A stretch of DNA of 11,714 bases, from the NCBI GenBank assembly GCA_050014355.1, contig JBEKDL010000058.1:1-11714 (forward strand). The letters run 5' to 3'. Under the pieces are notes generated by a model, which saw only the letters and a list, made by a program, of their open reading frames with translations, was not told where the DNA came from and did no database searches. The position numbers were made by a program, and so were the translations under genes. This stretch comes from Fen-1077 sp050014355 (lineage in GTDB: Bacteria; Chloroflexota; Dehalococcoidia; Dehalococcoidales; RBG-16-60-22). Within the stretch, counting starts at the first letter, position 1. The number at the start of each line of letters is the position of its first letter. Positions 6,969-11,714 of the stretch are shown here, piece by piece.

Positions 6969-6991
6969 CCACGAAGCAATTACTTCGCTGG
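6969..6991 (+). other. Stem-loop between lemA and htpX
   Basis: CCACGAAG and CTTCGCTGG can pair as an 8-bp stem with one bulged C around a CAATTA loop. It overlaps a 10-bp palindrome, CGTGGCCACG (6964-6973). There is no U-tract after it, so it is not an intrinsic terminator. It may act as an intercistronic RNA-processing or stability element that adjusts LemA and HtpX levels, or be incidental. Confidence 0.35.
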
Positions 6992-7051
6992 CGGGCGTAA
7001 TAACAGGCTTTTTCAAGAAGCTAAGTCACGCTTGGTTTATCAGGACATAAG

Positions 7052-8254
7052 ATGTGGGAGCAGATAAGGTCTAATCGCATAAGGTCGTTCGTGCTGATAG
7101 CCGGCATGGGGATTTTACTCCTCGTGCTCGGCTATGTCATCGGCCTGTATTTTTTCGGCAACTCCATCGCTGGCCTGGTTATCGCGGCGGTAATCTGGTT
7201 TTTCATGTACCTGCTGGCCTATTTTCAGGGGGAAAGCATCCTGCTGGGCGTCTCCGGCGCGAAGAAAATCGCCCGTGACGACCATCCCCGCCTTTACAAC
7301 ATCGTCGAGGAGATGAAAATAGCCTCCGGGCTGGAAAAGATGCCGGATATCTACATCGTTGACGACCCCGCCCCTAATGCCTTCGCCACCGGGCGCTCCC
7401 CGGACAGGGCATCGGTGGCGGTTACCTCCGGGCTCCTCCAGCGGCTCAACCGCGATGAGCTGGAGGGCGTTATCGGCCATGAAATATCCCATATCAAAAA
7501 CCGCGATGTGCTGCTCATGTCCGTCGCCGGCATTATCCTGGGGACAATCGTCATCCTGGCCTGGTACGCTACCCGTGCTTTATTTTTTACGGGCATGACG
7601 GGAGGCAACCGGAGAAGCTCACGTTCGAGTGGCGGCGGCCAGGTAATCATCCTGGCGGTGGGCATTGTGCTGATGATTCTTGCCCCCATAGCCGCGCAGC
7701 TGCTTTACTTCGCCATTTCACGAAAAAGGGAGTACCTGGCGGATGCCTCCTCCGCGCTGTACACCCGCTACCCGGAAGGGCTGGCCTCGGCGCTGGAGAA
7801 AATCTCTTCCTCCACCGACCAGTTGAAGGCCGCCAACCAGGCCACCGCTCCCATGTATACGGTCAACCCGTTCCGGGAAAAGGGGCGGGCGGCCAGCGAC
7901 CTTACAAGCACTCACCCCCCCATATCCCAACGTATTAAAATTCTTCGCGCTATGGCCGGCGCTTCTCCTGCCGATTACGAAGCCGCTTACGAAAAGGTCA
8001 AAGGCGGGAATAGGGTTGTCCCGGCTTCTGCACTGGCCGGCGCCGGTGTCGTAGCTATACGGAGCGCTTCAGCGGAAACCAAGCCGGAGCCAGACGATAT
8101 CAATAGAGCAAGAGAGACATCGGACGTATTATGGCGTATGGGGAACTACCGCACGGTAGACTGTGAATGCGGCGCCAGGATAAGAGTGCCGCCCTCAATT
8201 AGTGAACCTGCTATCCGCTGCCCTCGGTGCGGCAGAATTCTAAGACTGGAGTAG
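7052..8254 (+). CDS. htpX: HtpX-type membrane zinc metalloprotease (M48) with C-terminal zinc ribbon
   Basis: The 400-residue protein is an M48B peptidase of membrane-protein quality control. Two N-terminal membrane segments (about 14-36 and 38-57) are followed by a cytoplasmic catalytic domain with HEISH at 143-147 (zinc ligands H143 and H147, catalytic E144) and E227 of EYLAD as the third ligand. Two more membrane segments lie at about 152-174 and 198-221. NAFATGR at 109-115 is typical of the family. Beyond the protease (residues 1-300) there is an extra tail: a flexible stretch and a short zinc-ribbon-like module with CxC at 371-373 and CPRC at 390-393. Canonical HtpX is about 290 residues, so the tail is roughly 100 residues longer. 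The start has only a modest AGGA. Downstream of lemA by 121 bp, probably the same operon. Confidence 0.93.
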   Translation: MWEQIRSNRIRSFVLIAGMGILLLVLGYVIGLYFFGNSIAGLVIAAVIWFFMYLLAYFQGESILLGVSGAKKIARDDHPRLYNIVEEMKIASGLEKMPDIYIVDDPAPNAFATGRSPDRASVAVTSGLLQRLNRDELEGVIGHEISHIKNRDVLLMSVAGIILGTIVILAWYATRALFFTGMTGGNRRSSRSSGGGQVIILAVGIVLMILAPIAAQLLYFAISRKREYLADASSALYTRYPEGLASALEKISSSTDQLKAANQATAPMYTVNPFREKGRAASDLTSTHPPISQRIKILRAMAGASPADYEAAYEKVKGGNRVVPASALAGAGVVAIRSASAETKPEPDDINRARETSDVLWRMGNYRTVDCECGARIRVPPSISEPAIRCPRCGRILRLE

Positions 8255-8515
8255 GGCCAAGTATCTACCTGTTTCTTCCTGGTCGTCATCTGCTTTTAAA
8301 CAAATTTCCCCTGGACCGTCAAACTTGCATTGCAGGTAACCATTGTTTTTTCTTCTTACGATTAAAGGACATCCCGTCAGACTCTCACTTTATTCTCACT
8401 GGTATCAAACCGTTATCTGACCTGCAGCATATATTATTAATATCAGACGTATGGCCGGGAATAATGTGTTTGTAAGCGATACCGGTTTCTTTAATCCGGG
8501 ACAACAGGAGCGTTA
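8255..8515. other. Intergenic region between htpX and uppP
   Basis: No reliable gene is present. The final part holds a palindromic AT-rich stretch (ATATT/AATAT around 8431-8443) inside the wider TCTGA/TCAGA repeat (8416-8420, 8443-8447), which may be an operator or promoter for uppP. No good -35/-10 pair or terminator was found. Confidence 0.3.
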
Positions 8516-9370
8516 GTGACTCTATTTCAAGCCGCGGTCCTCGGCATCGTGCAGGGACTCACCGAGTTTATCCCCATTTCAAGCTCGGCGCATCTTATCA
8601 TTATCCCCTGGCTATTCCGGTGGAACGACCCGGGCCTCTCTTTCGATGTTGCGCTGCACCTGGGCACTCTAATGGCCCTTCTCTGGTTTTTCTGGTCGGA
8701 CTGGGTGAGGCTGGTGCGCGCGGGGGTAGCCAGCATTATCGAGCGGAAAATCGGCGATGATAACGACCGGCGGCTGGCCTGGTTCCTGGTCATCGCCACC
8801 ATTCCCGGCGCTCTGGCCGGCTGGCTGGCGGAGAGTAAAATCGAGGAGCTGTTCCATCAACCCGGGGCGGTGCATCAACCGGGGGCGATGGAGGCTATGG
8901 CGGCTATCATCGCCATGCTGGGAGCGGCGCTTTTCATCACCGAGCGCCTCGCTAGGCACACCCGCGGTATGAACCAGCTATCACTTAAGGACTCGGTTAT
9001 AGTCGGGGTTTCTCAAGCGCTGGCAATCTTCCCCGGCGTGTCCCGTTCCGGGAGCACTATCACCGCCGGACTGGCCATGGGACTGCAGCGGGAGACTGCC
9101 GCACGCTTTTCCTTTTTGCTCTCGGCGCCGATTATCCTGGGCGCGGGCGTAAAGAGTCTTCTCGAAGTCTTAAGCGCATTATCTGCCGGCACCATGCTCC
9201 GGTCTGATTTGCTCAATATGGGGATGGGATTTCTCGCCGCAGCCTTGAGCGGCTACCTTTGTATTAAGTTCCTCCTCCGGTTTCTCCAGAAACATTCAAC
9301 CGATGTTTTCGTTTACTATCGCTGGATGTTGGCCGCTCTGGTTCTCATCGTCGCTTTAACCAGGGGCTAA
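8516..9370 (+). CDS. uppP: Undecaprenyl-diphosphate phosphatase (UppP/BacA family)
   Basis: This 284-residue polytopic membrane protein dephosphorylates undecaprenyl diphosphate, recycling the lipid carrier for peptidoglycan and other envelope polymers; overproduction gives bacitracin resistance in known bacteria. Family motifs are GLTEFIPISSSAHL at 14-27 (E17, serines 22-24, H26) and FPGVSRSGSTI at 172-182 (R177), the two half-site regions that form the active site. About eight hydrophobic segments are visible. The start is GTG at 8516, preceded by AGGAG with five-base spacing, and the product begins at the usual family position. An 18-bp tandem duplication lies in a loop at residues about 114-125. 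Monocistronic by appearance, 261 bp after htpX. Confidence 0.93.
   Translation: MTLFQAAVLGIVQGLTEFIPISSSAHLIIIPWLFRWNDPGLSFDVALHLGTLMALLWFFWSDWVRLVRAGVASIIERKIGDDNDRRLAWFLVIATIPGALAGWLAESKIEELFHQPGAVHQPGAMEAMAAIIAMLGAALFITERLARHTRGMNQLSLKDSVIVGVSQALAIFPGVSRSGSTITAGLAMGLQRETAARFSFLLSAPIILGAGVKSLLEVLSALSAGTMLRSDLLNMGMGFLAAALSGYLCIKFLLRFLQKHSTDVFVYYRWMLAALVLIVALTRG
8855..8890 (+). repeat. 18-bp tandem duplication inside uppP
   Basis: Two adjacent 18-bp units (8855-8872 and 8873-8890) match at 16 of 18 positions and encode HQPGAV and HQPGAM. They keep the reading frame and fall in a hydrophilic loop between predicted membrane segments. Confidence 0.8.
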
Positions 9371-9794
9371 ATCAAGCGTGACCATTTGCCGGCGCAGCTT
9401 ATCCCGTTTTTCGCTTTTCGCAATCCCGGTCAGTTCAGTATTCTATCCGCGTCATTTATCCGGACAGTTAAAGTCCTGTAAAGCGCCTGATTTCGAAGGT
9501 TAAAATTAGATAAGATTAAGGTAGGAAAAAGTTAAAATATTACCAACCTTCAAATTTCATGAAAATAGATTTTTTAAAAATTCCGCTTTTGAATTCGGCA
9601 TAGTACTATATTACTAGTGACTAAATGGCTAAAATCGGGTGGAAAATGTAGGATAAGTGACGTTGACGTTCCCTACTATGTATATTATCCTTTAAATAGC
9701 TTTTTTACCGAATTCCTACCAATTTTAGTAAAAATGATTTTTAAAAGCAGCCGGAAGTCCAGGATAAAGAAAATATACATCAGGGAGATTGCTC
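9371..9794. other. AT-rich intergenic region upstream of the response regulator
   Basis: No credible gene lies here; one open frame at 9617-9805 overlaps the regulator start, lacks a family and is probably chance. The first part has similar CAGTT-containing runs (about 9430 and 9466). GTTAAAAT occurs twice (9499-9506, 9531-9538), 32 bp apart, about three helical turns, in a stretch of short A/T-rich repeats that could bind a regulator. A TTGACG -35 candidate is at 9663. A ribosome binding site (GGGAG, 9783-9787) ends the region. Confidence 0.4.
9663..9691 (+). promoter_or_regulatory. Candidate promoter of the two-component operon
   Basis: TTGACG (9663-9668, five of six matches) is followed after 17 bp by TATCCT (9686-9691, four of six). 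The leader would be about 100 nt. The surrounding AT-rich sequence offers other -10 choices, such as TATTAT, at less usual spacing. Confidence 0.35.
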
Positions 9795-10562
9795 ATGCGC
9801 GTTAAAGGTAAAATTCTACAGATTGATGATGACATCGAGTTTTCCAAACTGACCAAGATGTGGCTCCAGAACGCCGGGTATGAGGTATCGTCCGCCGTTG
9901 ACGGGGTTGAGGGTCTGCGCCGTGTCTTCAGCAGCCGGCCCAACCTCGTCCTGCTGGACGCCGTTATACCCAAGATGGACGGGTGGGAGGTGTGCCGCCG
10001 CATCCGGGAAATGTGCGATATCCCGGTAGTGATGGTCACGGTAAAAGGCCAGAAGGATGACCGCTTAAGAGGATTCGTCCTCGGGGCGGACGACTATATC
10101 ACCAAGCCCGTCGACTTTCCGGAGCTGTTAGCGCGCGTTCAGGCCGTTCTCAAGCGGGCGGCGCAGGACTCGCAGGATAACGAGCAGAGTTCCTTCCACG
10201 ACGGAGAAATAGAGGTGGAGTGGCGGGGCCGCCAGGTCTGGGTCAGAGGCAAACAGGTCAAACTTTCGCCCCTGGAGTTCAGGATTCTGGCCTGTCTGAT
10301 TAAGAACCGGGGCTGGATTGTGACCCACGAACAGATACTCGAAAAAGCCTGGGGACCGAACTATATCGGTGACAAGTCCTTCGTCAAGCTGTACGTCAGA
10401 TATTTACGTAAAAAGATCGAAGCCGATCCGCATAATCCCACTCTGATAATGACCGAACGCGGCGTAGGGTATTACTTTGCCATGCGCCACGATGAACCAG
10501 ATATGCCGCAGGAAGGACATATTGAAGATGCGAAAGGCCTCACAGAACCGGCGATTGCCTAA
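9795..10562 (+). CDS. OmpR/PhoB-family response regulator
   Basis: The 255-residue protein has a receiver domain (about 6-120) with the acidic triad D11-D12-D13, phosphoacceptor D55 in LVLLDAVIPKMDGW, T82 and K104 of TKPVDF. A winged-helix DNA-binding domain follows (about 140-229: LSPLEFRILACLIKN, then SFVKLYVRYLRKKIE, and ERGVGYYF). All conserved signalling residues are present, so it should be phosphorylated and bind DNA as a dimer. I chose ATG at 9795 over an in-frame TTG six bases earlier because GGGAG lies seven bases upstream of the ATG. A short acidic tail (230-255) follows the wing. Its reading frame overlaps the kinase gene by about 35 bp, so the two are cotranscribed. Target genes are unknown. 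Confidence 0.93.
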   Translation: MRVKGKILQIDDDIEFSKLTKMWLQNAGYEVSSAVDGVEGLRRVFSSRPNLVLLDAVIPKMDGWEVCRRIREMCDIPVVMVTVKGQKDDRLRGFVLGADDYITKPVDFPELLARVQAVLKRAAQDSQDNEQSSFHDGEIEVEWRGRQVWVRGKQVKLSPLEFRILACLIKNRGWIVTHEQILEKAWGPNYIGDKSFVKLYVRYLRKKIEADPHNPTLIMTERGVGYYFAMRHDEPDMPQEGHIEDAKGLTEPAIA

Positions 10563-11502
10563 CGGCCAGGTAAAGAACCGGGCAGACGCGCCATCCGGGG
10601 TAGAATGGCTGGCCGACGAAAGGCCGGGTCATCACTTACCCGATGAGAAACCTTCAGCCCGGCGTGTCCCGGCTGAATTGAATACGAACGACTCACCCGG
10701 GCTCGTGCCACAGCCGGAGCCAAAGAAAATTGCGGTCGCGCAAGACACACCGAAGCGAACGATGGTGGCGCAGGCCTCGTCCGGTGACATTTCCATACTG
10801 TGGCATGAATTATTATCGCCGCTTACTTTGATTAAAGGGTACACCTCCACCATGTTGCAGTTAAATGAAGCTATCACCGAGGAACAAAGAGGTAAATACC
10901 TGCGCGGTATCGATTCAGCCAGCGACCGGATGGTGCGCATGCTGGAAGAGCTTAGAGATGTCACCCAGCTCGAAGGAAACGGGCACATCAACGCCCAGCG
11001 CGTTTCCCTGCGCGACCTCCTTCGCGGGGTGCTGTCCGAGATACAGGACCAGGCGGTAAAACACGTTATCCTGTTCCGCCCCTGCGCGCCGCTGCCGCGG
11101 ATAGTTGCTGACCCGGAGAAAATAGCCGTGGTGGTCGCCAACCTTGTGAGCAACGCCATTAAATATTCGCCGCAGGGGGGCGACATCGAGGTCGAATTAA
11201 GACTGGTCCGCACTGACCTGGAGTTTAACCGAATATTCGGAGAGAACTGTCCGGCGCAGCCGGCATTTCCATCCGTAGTGGTGAGCGTCGCCGATAGCGG
11301 CATTGGCATTCCCGAAGCGGACATTGACCGCATTTTCGATAAATTCTACAGAGTGAATAACAGACTGATGCACACTATTCCCGGATTTGGCCTCGGTCTG
11401 TATATCAGTAAAATGATTGTGGAAAGCCACAAAGGTCAAATCTGGGCCAGCAACCGTACCGGCGGAGGCAGCGTCTTCAGCTTCTGCCTTCCGCTGGAAT
11501 AG
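10528..11502 (+). CDS. Soluble sensor-less histidine kinase
   Basis: The 324-residue protein carries a HisKA dimerisation domain (about 85-150, phospho-acceptor H93 in WHELLSPLTLIKGY) and an ATPase domain with N box N205/N209 (NLVSNAIKYS), DSGIG at 256-260, FDKFYR and GFGLGL (286-291). Those motifs look intact, so it should autophosphorylate and pass phosphate to D55 of the upstream regulator. The first 85 residues are rich in Pro, Arg, Glu and Ser, look disordered, and show no membrane segment, PAS, GAF or HAMP domain. Starts at ATG 10528 (AGGAAGG upstream, spacing 11); ATG 10492 and TTG 10477 are possible in-frame alternatives. The overlap with the regulator suggests translational coupling. 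The signal input may come from a partner protein. Confidence 0.88.
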   Translation: MRKASQNRRLPNGQVKNRADAPSGVEWLADERPGHHLPDEKPSARRVPAELNTNDSPGLVPQPEPKKIAVAQDTPKRTMVAQASSGDISILWHELLSPLTLIKGYTSTMLQLNEAITEEQRGKYLRGIDSASDRMVRMLEELRDVTQLEGNGHINAQRVSLRDLLRGVLSEIQDQAVKHVILFRPCAPLPRIVADPEKIAVVVANLVSNAIKYSPQGGDIEVELRLVRTDLEFNRIFGENCPAQPAFPSVVVSVADSGIGIPEADIDRIFDKFYRVNNRLMHTIPGFGLGLYISKMIVESHKGQIWASNRTGGGSVFSFCLPLE

Positions 11503-11592
11503 ATTGGGTTTCAATTCCCGCTGCTCAAATCGTTATTTCCATAATTTATTATCAGTGTTCGCGTGCATATCGTAAGGGGTTTTTCCTGATTC

Positions 11593-11667
11593 TGGAGCGG
11601 GTGACGGGATTCGAACCCATTGCTTCCTGCATAGAAAGCAGGTACTCTACCGATGAGTTACACCCGC
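11593..11667 (-). tRNA. tRNA with UCU anticodon (nominal Arg), Gly-like body
   Basis: A complete cloverleaf reads on the minus strand: acceptor GCGGGTG/CACCCGC, D stem ACTC/GAGT with 7-nt loop, anticodon stem CCTGC/GCAGG with loop TTTCTAT (anticodon TCT at 11635-11633), 5-nt variable loop AAGCA, T stem ATGGG/CCCGT with loop TTCGAAT, then T73 and an encoded CCA (11595-11593). The anticodon decodes AGA, an arginine codon. However, U73, G1-C72, C2-G71 and the 7-nt D-loop without A20 match glycine tRNAs rather than arginine tRNAs, in which A20 and A/G73 are identity elements. Nothing obvious breaks the fold. Charging identity is uncertain. Confidence 0.88.
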
Positions 11668-11679
11668 TCGCTTTCGTTG

Positions 11680-11708
11680 TATATAGTCAGAAATCGTTAC
11701 CAAATCAA
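11680..11708 (-). promoter_or_regulatory. Promoter of the tRNA gene
   Basis: On the minus strand TTGATT (11708-11703) and TATATA (11685-11680) are separated by 17 bp. Each matches the sigma-70 consensus at four positions. Transcription would begin near 11673, a few bases before the mature tRNA 5' end at 11667, as is common for stable RNA genes. Confidence 0.5.
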
Positions 11709-11714
11709 ACAAGA

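Noticed and set aside
8227..8475. 82-residue ORF after htpX
   Set aside because: It begins inside the end of htpX in another frame, has no ribosome binding site and no coding-like codon pattern beyond the overlap.
9617..9805. 62-residue ORF upstream of the response regulator
   Set aside because: AT-rich, GTG start without a Shine-Dalgarno, and it runs into the regulator start. Probably chance.
10632..11333. 233-residue minus-strand Ser/Arg-rich ORF
   Set aside because: Antisense to the histidine kinase, whose kinase motifs are intact; composition is typical of a shadow frame.
1..11714. CRISPR array, phage or integron signatures
   Set aside because: No regularly spaced direct repeats and no integrase, Cas or phage structural genes are visible. 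The tRNA could be an integration site, but no duplicated tRNA end is seen in the window.

Overview
The window looks like a piece of chromosome from an anaerobic bacterium. The best guess is Chloroflexota, class Dehalococcoidia or a relative, but this is inferred from gene content and style rather than from a marker gene. Supporting points are a giant fused CoA-dehydratase-activase-type protein with oxygen-sensitive iron-sulfur signatures, a moderately GC-rich core with G/C-ending codons, a zinc-finger/LemA/HtpX operon, and a soluble two-component pair. Most genes are ordinary housekeeping or stress genes. The left edge is AT-rich and looks acquired.

Layout. Positions 1-113 look like the end of an insertion sequence: a transposase start codon with a strong ribosome binding site faces off the left edge, and an IS-like terminus lies near 113. 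It cuts the 3' end of a DUF4062 gene (82-510, minus), a domain usually found at the N-terminus of defence or signalling NTPases. Next on the minus strand is a 1411-residue protein (753-4988) that joins two BadF/BcrA-type ATPase domains, a Cys-rich linker, a DUF2229-like domain and a 2-hydroxyacyl-CoA dehydratase-like C-terminus. Upstream of it lies an unrecognised 124-residue minus-strand gene (5079-5453), whose leader has two mutually exclusive RNA pairings.

From 5.6 kb the genes run rightward: a 60-residue Cys-rich protein (5652-5834), then a probable operon with an extended -10 promoter (5838-5866) encoding a double zinc-finger protein (5890-6312), LemA (6334-6930) and the membrane protease HtpX with an extra C-terminal zinc ribbon (7052-8254). 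UppP, the undecaprenyl-diphosphate phosphatase, follows (8516-9370). After an AT-rich gap comes an OmpR/PhoB-type response regulator (9795-10562), overlapping a histidine kinase that has no visible sensor domain (10528-11502). A tRNA gene lies on the minus strand at 11593-11667 with its own promoter.

Working together: zinc-finger protein, LemA and HtpX form a plausible membrane-protein quality-control unit, and UppP recycles the cell-wall lipid carrier. The RR/HK pair is a complete phosphorelay whose signal is unknown. The large activase-like protein is probably an ATP-driven, iron-sulfur electron-transfer or activation protein of anaerobic metabolism. The least expected item is the tRNA: its body carries glycine-tRNA features (U73, G1-C72, C2-G71, 7-nt D-loop) but its anticodon reads UCU, which decodes the arginine codon AGA.
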